The notes under the pieces: generated by a model
Database searches by the model: none
Told to the model about the DNA's origin: nothing
Seen by the model: the letters and a program-made list of their open reading frames with translations, nothing else
Translations under genes and position numbers: made by a program
DNA from: Shouchella tritolerans
GTDB lineage: Bacteria; Bacillota; Bacilli; Bacillales; Bacillaceae_D
Reading direction: 5' to 3'
NCBI RefSeq assembly: GCF_025770735.1
Contig: NZ_JAODPB010000003.1
Span: 124,001 to 188,000 of the forward strand
DNA: 64,000 nt
Shown here: piece by piece, positions 41,713 to 50,065 of the stretch
Layout: the number at the start of each line of letters is the position of its first letter
Numbering within the stretch: position 1 is the first letter of the stretch

Positions 41713-43416
41713 ATGAACACACTTGACGTACAAGAAGTACTCGATGCACTTGACGAAATCGTGGAACGAAAGCTTCACGATCAAGCCCAGCTCGAACGCT
41801 TGCAGGCCAGCATCCAGAAGATCATTCACCTCGATTCCCTGCAAGGCGAAGGGGGCGAAGCAATCAAAGACCATTTTGCGACGCTCCATCTCCCTGTATT
41901 GGCGGCGTTCCAGCTTTTCATCGGCCAATACATCGAACAATTGAAGCAAATCCGCTCGAATCTGCTCAACTTTGAAAGCAGCTCCGCTCTGATTCGGGAA
42001 GAATTTCTCGCTGACGTCAAAAATGGCCTGGACCGAGTCGAGCGCTATGCGATTGAAGACGCGACAGCGATTGAATCGATTCGCGCTTCCATCGCCGACC
42101 TGTTGCCACTGCCACCGTTCTCGATGGAACCAGTCCTTCGCTACGCCCAACAAGGCAAAGACCATGTCCGTGTGACAGCGGAAAGGCTTGGCAACTTGGA
42201 CGAAGCCAACGAAACGGTGCTCTCAAGCGCAAAAAGCACCTTGCAAGAACTGACGACCGTTGTCAGCCAAGTAGCCAACTGGACCAGTGGCGGCGTGATC
42301 GCCTCCCCAGAAACGCAGGCAGAGATCGATGCCAATATGGAAGAGCTGTACCAAAATGTGGTGACACAAGCGCTCCAAATGGCCCCACTAGACCGAAGTC
42401 ATATCGAAGGCCGTGAAGGGGAGCTGTACCAAGACGTGTTGCCGCTAGAATTTCTGTATACAGGCGCCTACGCCCCTCTATACAGTGGGCTGAAGGCGGC
42501 TAACTGGTATTACTTGAACCATTTCCCTGTCAGTGCCATCCTAAGCAATGAACAGGCGCTGCAAGCGTGCCGAGCGCCAGCGATGGGAGCAACCCATGCC
42601 GTTACCCCGGCGTATTTCCCGTTATTTGCGCGCCTATCGACTTTGCCTGCAAACGCGACGGTGTCACCGGCGATCCTGACACGGCAACTAAAACAACTGG
42701 TTCCGATCCAATACCAATGGTACCAAGCCCAGCTCCGTACCCAAGCGATTCAAACGGACACGTCGCAAGTGGTCACCATACCAGAATATATGTTTACGGA
42801 TCAAGAAGTCGCAGCCATCAACACGTACCTCGAGAACAACCCTCCGAGCGAGGAGAGGTTGAATACAAATCCCATTGTTGCTGGAGTGGTCGACTTTTTA
42901 TTTGGTGACTACATCACGCTCGCCGACCCAGAAGCTTCGCTCGGGGAGAAAGCCCTAGCAACGACGTTTATCTTAGTGAAGCCAGCGAAAGTGGGAGGAG
43001 TCATCTACGACTTGTCGAAGGCGAGGAAGGTGAAGACTGGGGGGAAGGGTGCGGGTAATGCAGTTCTCAATAATGGTAAAGTCACTGTTGATGCAGTTAA
43101 ATCAAATCCTACTGCATTCAAAGGGAAATCGACAGATGAAGTCGCCCGAATGCTAAAAAATGAAGGTTATGACGTTACTGTAAAAGACTCCACTAAATCA
43201 AGTTCAGGAGCAAAAATTATCAAGATAAATAATACTGGGGGAGATAGGAATATTACTCAAGTTCAAGTATCACCTGGAGGTGGGAGACACGGAGGAAGTC
43301 CATATGTGAAAATTAGTACGAACGACCAAGGTATCATAAAGGTAGTTGATGGAGCCGAAAGTGCATATAAAACAGATGGAAAAGAAACAGCAACAATAAT
43401 TTTCACAGGAGGGTGA
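41713..43416 (+). CDS. LXG-domain polymorphic toxin, type VII secretion substrate
   Basis: A 567-residue effector. Residues 1-200 form the helical LXG secretion domain (LQGEGGEAIKDHFATLHLP). About 240-445 is a conserved middle/pretoxin region ending in the junction LSKARKVKTGGKG. Residues 447-567 are the toxin tip (VARMLKNEGYDVTVKD; VQVSPGGGRHGGSPYVKIS), which may be a small RNase of the Ntox type; this is not certain. The 5' part is GC-richer than the tip. The immunity gene follows 3 bases later. The middle region and junction are repeated downstream in two orphan modules. Confidence 0.87.
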   Translation: MNTLDVQEVLDALDEIVERKLHDQAQLERLQASIQKIIHLDSLQGEGGEAIKDHFATLHLPVLAAFQLFIGQYIEQLKQIRSNLLNFESSSALIREEFLADVKNGLDRVERYAIEDATAIESIRASIADLLPLPPFSMEPVLRYAQQGKDHVRVTAERLGNLDEANETVLSSAKSTLQELTTVVSQVANWTSGGVIASPETQAEIDANMEELYQNVVTQALQMAPLDRSHIEGREGELYQDVLPLEFLYTGAYAPLYSGLKAANWYYLNHFPVSAILSNEQALQACRAPAMGATHAVTPAYFPLFARLSTLPANATVSPAILTRQLKQLVPIQYQWYQAQLRTQAIQTDTSQVVTIPEYMFTDQEVAAINTYLENNPPSEERLNTNPIVAGVVDFLFGDYITLADPEASLGEKALATTFILVKPAKVGGVIYDLSKARKVKTGGKGAGNAVLNNGKVTVDAVKSNPTAFKGKSTDEVARMLKNEGYDVTVKDSTKSSSGAKIIKINNTGGDRNITQVQVSPGGGRHGGSPYVKISTNDQGIIKVVDGAESAYKTDGKETATIIFTGG

Positions 43417-43419
43417 CTA

Positions 43420-43851
43420 ATGGTGTTATTGAATGCTCCCATTATTCCATGGAAGGAAATGGGTGGAATAAAGCTTTACAGTCATATCAGCGAATTTTAT
43501 GACATTATTAATAATCTCAATGATGCGGATGCTCTATTAGGGAAATCTCTAGTGAGATATGAAATTAAAGATGAAGTTTACTTGTGGTTTAATTTATTTA
43601 ATGGGAAATTATTCAAAATAACTGCATTAAAGAACTATACTGGAAAGCTATTTGATAAAATTTATATTGGTATGCCTATTGACGAGGTTTTGGAAATAGA
43701 GCCAAGCTTTGAATACGATGATTTTGAAGAAGTATACTGTAGTCCAAAAGGAATATTTATTGAAACAGACCCTGTAGAACACACGGTATTATGGATATCA
43801 GTTTATGTCAAAGAACTGGATAACGAAGATTTTGAAAGAGGAAATTGGTAG
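43420..43851 (+). CDS. cognate immunity protein of the LXG toxin
   Basis: A 143-residue acidic cytoplasmic protein (LFDKIYIGMPIDEVLEIEPS; EDFERGNW) directly after the toxin, with GGAGGGTGA before the ATG. Position, size, acidity and AT-rich composition fit an immunity protein neutralising the toxin tip. No family assigned with confidence. Confidence 0.72.
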   Translation: MVLLNAPIIPWKEMGGIKLYSHISEFYDIINNLNDADALLGKSLVRYEIKDEVYLWFNLFNGKLFKITALKNYTGKLFDKIYIGMPIDEVLEIEPSFEYDDFEEVYCSPKGIFIETDPVEHTVLWISVYVKELDNEDFERGNW

Positions 43852-43863
43852 GAATACCTATGA

Positions 43864-43898
43864 AACCTTGATTGGCTAAAAGCCTTCAAGGTTTTTTA
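43864..43898 (+). terminator. module terminator, copy 1
   Basis: AACCTTG/CAAGGTT stem with inner GGCT/AGCC pairing, then a T-run. Near-identical copies end two other blocks (45266-45300 and 47208-47231). Confidence 0.85.
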
Positions 43899-43994
43899 TT
43901 TAAAATCATGTAGACACTCGGACGGTTAGGTGTCCTAAAATTATATCATAGCCTTTACTGCAGCTATAAACTTTCATTTAGATTGTTTCCTCAC

Positions 43995-44541
43995 ACTCGC
44001 CGACCCAGAAGCTTCGCTCGGGGAGAAAGCCTTGGCAACGACGTTTATCTTAGTGAAGCCAGCGAAAGTGGGAGAAGTAGTATATGACTTGTCGAAAGCG
44101 AGGAAGGTGAAGACTGGGGGGAAGGGTACGCCTAATGCTAATAAAAAATTCTCTGAAATGAGTGCTGATGAACAATTAGCTATAGCAAAGCAGTATTCAC
44201 GGAGAGCACCAATCGAAGTACCAGAAAACGCGAACATGAAGGCTAAGTCAATGGCTGGTGGTTATGAACAAATAACCTACAAATGGAATGACGGAACATA
44301 CAAATACGAAGTAAGATGGCACACTAGAACTTCTGGAGCACCTGCTGATCAAGGAAACACTTGGGTAATTCAAAGAACAATTCCAGGTAGTGGTGGGAAT
44401 AAACCACAATCCTTCTTCAAGATTGGAGAAAATGAGTGGGTTGAGGGGTATAAATGGTATGATGCAATTGCCGCCAGAAAAGCGGGAACTGCTACTCCAG
44501 AACAAGTTAGAATTTTAGATCAGGGGCATTGGAAGGAGTAA
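43995..44541 (+). pseudogene. orphan LXG toxin tip, module 2
   Basis: From about 43995 the sequence repeats the pretoxin end of the LXG gene (LADPEASLGEKALATTFILV then KPAKVG and KARKVKTGGKG). It then diverges into a new tip (ITYKWNDGTYKYEVRWHTRT ... FKIGENEWVEGYKWYDAIAA). The frame has no start codon with a ribosome site; the nearest candidate is a TTG at 44032, and a stop closes it upstream. It is a silent cassette that could replace the active tip by recombination in the shared 130 bases. Toxin family not recognised. Confidence 0.72.
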
Positions 44542-44544
44542 AGT

Positions 44545-44949
44545 ATGAAAACGGAAATAGTTAATGATTCCTACTATACAGGGTTTGAAGGAGAGCCTGA
44601 AATTGCTTTTGTCTATGAAAAGACCAATGAAAGACAAGTTCTTAAAATGTGGACTGGTTACTTTGAAACCATGTTAGATTTAATGTGTCATTATGAATCT
44701 TACAATGAGGGTATTTTGCATGAATATTACGTTCATGAAGGTTGGTACGAGGAAAGTCCTTGGGAATTAACAAATCTTGATGCTACTATTCGGTTGTTTA
44801 AATCATTTAATTTACAAAGCGTGGATGTAAAGGCCGTTGATGCATCTCCGAATATTGTACCCACGCTTCCTGAAGTTGCACGTGAGATTACACATTTTTT
44901 AGAACAAGCCAAGAGTAATGAAAGCAATGTATATATAGTTTATGATTAA
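44545..44949 (+). CDS. immunity protein of orphan module 2
   Basis: A 134-residue acidic protein (MKTEIVNDSYYTGFEGEPE; LMCHYESYNEGILHEYYVHE) 3 bases after the orphan tip, with AAGGAG before the ATG. An intact frame beside a start-less toxin tip fits a retained immunity gene protecting against siblings that deploy this tip. Family not recognised. Confidence 0.65.
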   Translation: MKTEIVNDSYYTGFEGEPEIAFVYEKTNERQVLKMWTGYFETMLDLMCHYESYNEGILHEYYVHEGWYEESPWELTNLDATIRLFKSFNLQSVDVKAVDASPNIVPTLPEVAREITHFLEQAKSNESNVYIVYD

Positions 44950-44955
44950 TCTTAT

Positions 44956-45265
44956 ATGTTCCGCCCGAGCATCAAGCACGGTTCATTAAGAGGGCGAGAA
45001 ACAACGAATTCAAGCAAATTCGACTATTTTAGTAGATGTAGGGGACCGAAAGACATTCTATCGTCACTACTTACGTAATTAAGAAACAACACTATGATAT
45101 TATGAACAAAGTTTGATTCGATAACTATTCAATTGATTATAATGCTGAGGATTTAATTGGCAAGAGATGGTTTAGTTATGATTGACTTTGATACCGATAT
45201 ATGGGGTTGGAATACCCAATGTCTAAATGGAATGGATTAATACCTTTAGGATATTTCCTAAAATC
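44956..45265 (+). pseudogene. decayed toxin-tip/immunity module
   Basis: Broken frames are readable: MFRPSIKHGSLRGRETTNSS with SKFDYF, then in another frame VDVGDRKTFYRHYLRN and a stop (like a toxin C-terminus). FDNYSIDYNAEDLIGKRWFS and YRYMGLEYPMSKWNGLIPLG (like an immunity protein) follow. Several stops and shifts separate them. It ends at a copy of the module terminator, which supports its origin as another module. Confidence 0.45.
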
Positions 45266-45300
45266 ACCTTGATTGGCTATATGCCTTTCAAGGTTTTTTA
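45266..45300 (+). terminator. module terminator, copy 2
   Basis: ACCTTG/CAAGGT stem with inner GGC/GCC pairing and T-run; near-identical to 43864-43898. Confidence 0.75.
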
Positions 45301-45763
45301 CTTTAAGATCTTTATGGTTAAAAGCAAAATTACTTTTGAATCAAAAACTCATGATGGTTAGCAAACATACTAGATTAGCTGCAGTAACATCTAAATATAA
45401 CTACTACACTTACTACTTGATTTAAATTTACACATGAGAATGACAAAGCTCATTGTGATAAATAAGGAAACAAACTTGTATATAAGAAAATGAATGAATT
45501 CAATAAAAGGAAATGTTTTATGTTAAGTAGACATTGAAAAATTCTTATGTGAAATTCATAACTCATGAAGGTTGTACCATCATGGAATAACGTTTAATTA
45601 TAATGAACTGCTCCCGAAAAATGGACACTTTAAAAAGTTCGTTACTTGGGTTTTTGTGTTCTATTACAACTTAACCCATTATAATCCAATTAACTAAGAA
45701 GAACGAGGAATGTAAAAATAAGTAAACAGTTTTACTATTCTTGAGTAGAAGCAGTTAGAATTT
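45301..45763. other. AT-rich decayed sequence between modules
   Basis: No intact gene. Short frame pieces separated by many stops suggest further decayed module or element debris, but none can be assigned. Confidence 0.4.
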
Positions 45764-46688
45764 AAACCATTTCCCTGTCAGTGCCATCCTAAGCAATGAA
45801 CAGGCGCTGCAAGCGTGCCGAGCGCCAGCGATGGGAGCAACCCATGCCGTTACCCCGGCGTATTTCCCGTTATTTGCGCGCCTATCGACTTTGCCCGCAA
45901 ACGCGACGGTCTCGCCGGCAATCCTGACACGGCAACTAAAACAGCTGGTGCCGATCCAATACCAATGGTACCAAGCCCAACTCCGTACCCAAGCGATTCA
46001 AACGGACACGTCGAAAGTGGTCGCTACAGGAGAGCATGATTTTACGGATGAAGAAGTCGCAGCCATCCAAGCGTACCTCGAAAACAAACCTCCGGGTGAC
46101 GGTCGCATCATAGCCGAAGTCGACGACGAGGTATACAACAATGGGCGTTATCCCGGGCCGACCATGGATGCCCGTGTCGGCGCTGATGGGATCGCGTATA
46201 AGAACAACATTATGACCTTTGGGCCAGTAGCCGACTTTTTCTTCGGCGACTTCCTCACGCTGGCAGACCCTGAAGCTTCGTTCGGGGAGAAAGCCCTGGC
46301 AACGACGTTTATCTTAGTGAAGCCAGCGAAAGTGGGAGGAGTCATCTATGACTTGTCGAAGGCGAGGAAGGTGAAGACCGGGGGGAAGGGTACGGTAAAA
46401 CCTAATTACGTGCCTAAGGATAGCAGTGGCAAAAAATTAGGATTACCAAAAAATATAGATGGGAAATTGGTAAACGGCACTACTCACAAACCGGATTCTA
46501 TGAATCCACACACTCAAATTGGGATTAAAAAGGGTCGAAGAGGAGAATATATTCAAACACTTGAGTGGGGAAGAAACGGGAAGCCGATCCAACGGACAGA
46601 CTGGACAGACCATGGTAGAGGGGATCATGTAAACCCACATTCACATCAAGCTATTTTTAAGGATGGATCATGGAGCTTTAAAGAATAA
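45764..46688 (+). pseudogene. orphan LXG toxin C-terminal half, module 3
   Basis: From about 45764 it repeats the LXG protein from residue about 270 (NHFPVSAILSNEQALQACRA) through the junction KVKTGGKG. A new tip follows (GIKKGRRGEYIQTLEWGRNG; TDHGRGDHVNPHSHQAIF), whose His-rich end recalls DHG...NPHxH toxin tips. The longest complete frame starts at ATG 45831 but has no ribosome site, and a stop codon lies just before the homology begins. It therefore lacks the LXG domain and is a silent cassette. The tip itself is intact. Confidence 0.75.
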
Positions 46689-46707
46689 TTCTTAGAGGAG
46701 AAAAATC

Positions 46708-47175
46708 ATGGGCTTAAAGGAACCAGCTTTTATACTAAAGATACGTGGTAGTGATTATTTTAATGAAGAGCTTTCTTGTTTAGGTTGTCAATTTGCTGAA
46801 ATTTTACTATCCCTTAAGGATTATACAGAAAGCTATGATTGGTACATTTTTGATGTATTAGGTACTAGTAAGTCGTCTTTTCACGAGGTGTTTCCTAAGA
46901 ACCCACAGAAAGGTTGTACTGTACTTTCAACAGATGAATTGATAGAAAAAGTAAAAAGGGTGATACAATTTGAGTCAGGAGTATTTATAGCTGTTGAAAA
47001 AGGGAAAAAAATTAATTGGCATTTCGACCATTTACCTGAAACTGAAGAAAGTGAGGGGTTACAACATCCATTAGCAGAAATAGAAATTCGTGCTTTTGAT
47101 TATTCATTTTTTGAGATTTTTGGTAATGATATTAAAGTGAAAAAAACAATATTAAGTTATTTTAGGAAAAATTAA
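46708..47175 (+). CDS. immunity protein of orphan module 3
   Basis: A 155-residue acidic protein (MGLKEPAFILKIRGSDYFNE; IKVKKTILSYFRKN) 19 bases after the module-3 tip, with TTAGAGGAG before the ATG. Intact and cytoplasmic; presumed immunity by position. A decayed copy of its end occurs at 49726-49895. Confidence 0.65.
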   Translation: MGLKEPAFILKIRGSDYFNEELSCLGCQFAEILLSLKDYTESYDWYIFDVLGTSKSSFHEVFPKNPQKGCTVLSTDELIEKVKRVIQFESGVFIAVEKGKKINWHFDHLPETEESEGLQHPLAEIEIRAFDYSFFEIFGNDIKVKKTILSYFRKN

Positions 47176-47207
47176 ATCTGGGAATAAAGGGGTTATTAAC
47201 CTTGATC

Positions 47208-47231
47208 GGCCACATGCCTTCAAGATTTTTT
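47208..47231 (+). terminator. module terminator, copy 3
   Basis: AACCTTG...CAAGATT with inner GGC/GCC pairing and T-run; diverged third copy of the module terminator. Confidence 0.7.
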
Positions 47232-47269
47232 CTTGATTAAAAGAGAATGGCTGACCGGGGTATACGTAG

Positions 47270-47420
47270 TATAAGGAGCATTCGTGAGGGGATTTCCTAA
47301 ATCCATCGACTACCGTATGGAGTTTGGTTGTTTTTCCACTACGACTGACTCTGATCTGCTGGAGTGACCCAAGTTTCGGAGGAGATTGTAAATACCAACT
47401 GCGAAGCCAGTTATGCCGGA
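47270..47420 (-). pseudogene. IS5-family transposase remnant
   Basis: Minus-strand reading contains GSLQQIRVSRSGKTTKLHTV followed by VDGF. This matches the IS5/IS427-group core motif (QxxGxSRGGxTTKxHxxVD) around the second catalytic region. The rest is lost. It lies at the break between module 3 and the SDR/AraC genes. Confidence 0.55.
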
Positions 47421-47571
47421 TCGTGGTGTACCAGAACACGATGTGACGAGCAGAGTAACACATGAAGAATATGAAGCGTTTTACCAGATAATTCAACAAT
47501 CAGCTGTTATTGCTAGGATGGGCTACACATGTTACTTCCATGGTCGAGGAACAGGAACATGCTCTAAATGA

Positions 47572-47600
47572 AAGTCGCTGTTTTAGCGGCTTTTTTGTTT
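47572..47600 (+). terminator. hairpin terminator
   Basis: AAGTCGCT/AGCGGCTT stem (47572-47579 with 47585-47592) followed by a T-rich run. The gene it served is not visible. Confidence 0.7.
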
Positions 47601-47681
47601 TATCGGTACAAGTTCTGTCCTGATCAAGGCCAAGAACTTGTACCAATGCCGTATAGGACAAGAAGATGGTTAATTGCGGCA

Positions 47682-48482
47682 CTAAAAAATCGTCGGCACG
47701 ATTCCCCCGTCCATTCGAATCGGGGAGCCTTTGAAGGCTGAGGCGTGAGGGCTGCATATAAAAGCAGCGAGTCTGCCGATCTCCTCTGGCCTGATGAAGC
47801 GCTGAATTTCGGAGTGAGGCACATTGGAGGCCATAAATTTTTTTTCTTTTTCGGAAAAAGGCAGCTCCGGTTCCTCTTCCATGAACATGCCTTCAATGAT
47901 TTGAGCTACATTCTCCGATAATGTAGGACCTGGCAGAATGGTGTTGACTGTCACTTCAGCGCCTGCTGTTAATTTGGACACGCTCTTTGCCAATGACAGC
48001 AGCATTGATTTAGTCGCGGCATATTGAGGCATAAGTCCTGAAGGCATGACGGCCTCTTCGCTTGCGATGAAGATGATCCGGCCGAAGTTTTGGCTCAACA
48101 TTGTCGGCAAATAAAATCGCACCAACCGGTTGGCAGCCAGTACATTTGTACGAAAATACGTTTCCCACCCATCATCGTCGACATGTTCATATTGCTTGAT
48201 TTCATAAATGCCCATATTGTTAACGAGAATGTCGATGCTCGGGAAATGCTGACATAGCGTTTCCATTTGCTCTTTATTAGTGAGATCACCCGCTGCATTT
48301 TGAGGCGAGGTGGATGGAAATTTTGATTTGATCTCCTCTACCGTTTGCTGGACCGCTTCCTGGTTCCGTCCGTTAATGAGGACGTGAACCCCTTCCTTGG
48401 CAAGCTCCAGGGCAATCGCTTTTCCGATGCCTCTCGTCGAGCCTGTGACTAAAGCCGTTTTATTCGTTAATCCCATTTCCAT
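47682..48482 (-). CDS. SDR-family oxidoreductase
   Basis: A 266-residue classical short-chain dehydrogenase. The cofactor motif is TGSTRGIG, with NNMGIY, the catalytic Ser in IFIASEEA and the YAATK Tyr/Lys pair. An AAGGAG lies about 10 bases before the ATG. Soluble NAD(P) enzyme with unknown substrate. It is downstream of an AraC regulator on the same strand, so they probably form a regulated unit, and both sit inside the decayed toxin array. Confidence 0.85.
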   Translation of the reverse strand: MEMGLTNKTALVTGSTRGIGKAIALELAKEGVHVLINGRNQEAVQQTVEEIKSKFPSTSPQNAAGDLTNKEQMETLCQHFPSIDILVNNMGIYEIKQYEHVDDDGWETYFRTNVLAANRLVRFYLPTMLSQNFGRIIFIASEEAVMPSGLMPQYAATKSMLLSLAKSVSKLTAGAEVTVNTILPGPTLSENVAQIIEGMFMEEEPELPFSEKEKKFMASNVPHSEIQRFIRPEEIGRLAAFICSPHASAFKGSPIRMDGGIVPTIF

Positions 48483-48642
48483 CTTGTCATTGCTCCTTCT
48501 GTTTCGGATAGAGACTATAATAACTTGTCTTCATCGGCCAGTAACTAGCCGTCTCCGCCAACATTCTTGCAGAATACGCCAAAAGGCAAAGACAAGATGG
48601 TTGGGCCTAGAATACAATACCAAGACCTAGGCAAAAAGCTTG

Positions 48643-49665
48643 TTAAAACGCTGTTTTTTCTAACTTCATCAACCGCCAATGTGCCGGGGTATCGCCTTCC
48701 CATATGCGAAAAGCGCGGTAAAAAGAGTTCTGGTCTTCATATCCGATCAGGGAAGCAATTTGTTTAATATCAAGCGAAGGGTCTGCCAGGTAAGCGCGGG
48801 CTAGTTCATGCCTAGCTTGCATTAATAACTGCTTGAAGCTTGTATGTTCTTCCGCAAGTCGGCGCTGTAAGGTGCGGTCACTGATCCCGAGCTCATGCGC
48901 GGTCCCCCCAATGTCAGGACATCCATCGGCGAGACGGCGCTTAATGATTGATTTCACCTTCTCGGCAATGAAATGGATGTTGTCGTGTTCATAAATTGTG
49001 CGGGCCAAGGCAGGCGTCAAAATCTCTAGCATTTCTTCGTTATAGGAGACAAACGGCCGATTCAGATCGCTTCGGCGAAGGATTAGCCGGTTTCCTGTGG
49101 CATCCGTGCAGATCGGGCAGCCGAAGTAAGCTTCAAGTGTCCGTGAATCACCCATCGGTTGGGAGAATACAACGTGATAGGCAGACAGGTTTGTTGCTGT
49201 CCCTCGTCGTCCAAGCTCCAGAAGACATGCCAATGTTAAGCCCATCAGCATGGGCGGACCAGCCAACTCGCGTCCGCCATAGAGCCACTCCAATTCGATG
49301 ATGCATAGCTCGCCATCCTCGATGATGCGCAGGTTTTCGGGAGGGCATAACTGTTTATACTGAGTCATTCGACGTAGCGCGTCGTGATAATTGCGAGCGT
49401 GATAGGTTGCCAAGAGCGACGGTGGATATTGGGCAGTTTCATAGGTGGTCGCAAGTTCGATGATCGCTGCCGCTGTTTCTCCTGCAAGTTCAAAATAAGC
49501 CTGCCAAATTGCAAAATAATGAGTTATCGTTACAGCAGGCTCGGACATAATGGTCATTGGCAATCGGGCTTGGCGGGCTACTTCATGGGCAGGGATCCCT
49601 AATCGTCCAAGTCCTTCCCAGAGACCTGGCGGGATCTTAATTCGGTCAGCAGGTACCAGATTCAT
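48643..49665 (-). CDS. AraC-family transcriptional regulator (OruR/ArgR-like)
   Basis: A 340-residue regulator. The N-terminal two-thirds is the arabinose-binding-like sensory domain seen in OruR-type AraC proteins (IPAHEVARQARLP). The C-terminal double helix-turn-helix contains AHELGISDRTLQRRLAEEHT and IKQIASLIGYEDQNSFYRAF. ATG 49665 follows AAGGAGG by about 10 bases. This type is more usual in Proteobacteria and Actinobacteria than in Bacillus, which suggests transfer. It probably controls the adjacent SDR gene. Confidence 0.83.
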   Translation of the reverse strand: MNLVPADRIKIPPGLWEGLGRLGIPAHEVARQARLPMTIMSEPAVTITHYFAIWQAYFELAGETAAAIIELATTYETAQYPPSLLATYHARNYHDALRRMTQYKQLCPPENLRIIEDGELCIIELEWLYGGRELAGPPMLMGLTLACLLELGRRGTATNLSAYHVVFSQPMGDSRTLEAYFGCPICTDATGNRLILRRSDLNRPFVSYNEEMLEILTPALARTIYEHDNIHFIAEKVKSIIKRRLADGCPDIGGTAHELGISDRTLQRRLAEEHTSFKQLLMQARHELARAYLADPSLDIKQIASLIGYEDQNSFYRAFRIWEGDTPAHWRLMKLEKTAF

Positions 49666-49725
49666 CAATCTACGTCCTCCTTCAGCAAGTCCAAGTAGAA
49701 TAAGTATACATAGGCTTGTGTTGAA

Positions 49726-49895
49726 AATATAGATGGAAATTGGTAAATGGCACTATTTTCAAACCGGATTCGATCAATCCATACACTCAAATGGGGATTA
49801 AAGGGTAGAAGAGGAGAATACATTCAAACACTTGATTGGTTAAAACATCTATTAGCGGAAATAGAAATTGGTGCTTTTGAATATTCACTTTTTTA
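49726..49895 (+). pseudogene. decayed copy of module 3 (toxin tip joined to immunity end)
   Basis: The stretch AATATAGATGGAAATTGGTA ... CATTCAAACACTTGA is a diverged copy of 46450-46565 (toxin tip 3). It then jumps to a copy of 47068-47108 (AGCGGAAATAGAAATTGGTG; immunity 3). The join implies an internal deletion. It lies beyond the SDR/AraC pair, showing the toxin array once extended here. The remaining gap to 49980 shows nothing more. Confidence 0.75.
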
Positions 49896-49980
49896 AATGA
49901 TATTCAGCCTTGGGAGGATGCGGGTACCTTGGTGTTTTGGATTCGTTTTTTCCTTAACAGATCTGAACAATAGAAAACAC

Positions 49981-50041
49981 CCTTTTGAAACTTCCTACAC
50001 AGGCTGAAATCCGCCATATGTGTAGGAGTGGTTTCAAAAGG
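49981..50041. repeat. 61-base interrupted inverted repeat downstream of the esterase
   Basis: CCTTTTGAAAC and CCTACACA arms pair with TGTGTAGG and GTTTCAAAAGG across an 18-base centre. It lies 25 bases past the esterase stop codon (minus strand) and may act as its terminator or RNA stabiliser. It is longer than a usual terminator. Confidence 0.55.
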
Positions 50042-50065
50042 ATTGGATCGCTTTTTAGAGCGTTT

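Noticed and set aside
45605-45640. ACTGCTCCCGAAAAATGGACA resembles an IS3-type terminal repeat
   Set aside because: No matching second end or transposase found nearby; similarity is short.
47443-47571. Open stretch reading THEEYEAFYQIIQQSAVIAR
   Set aside because: No start with a ribosome site and no recognised family; lies in rearranged debris.
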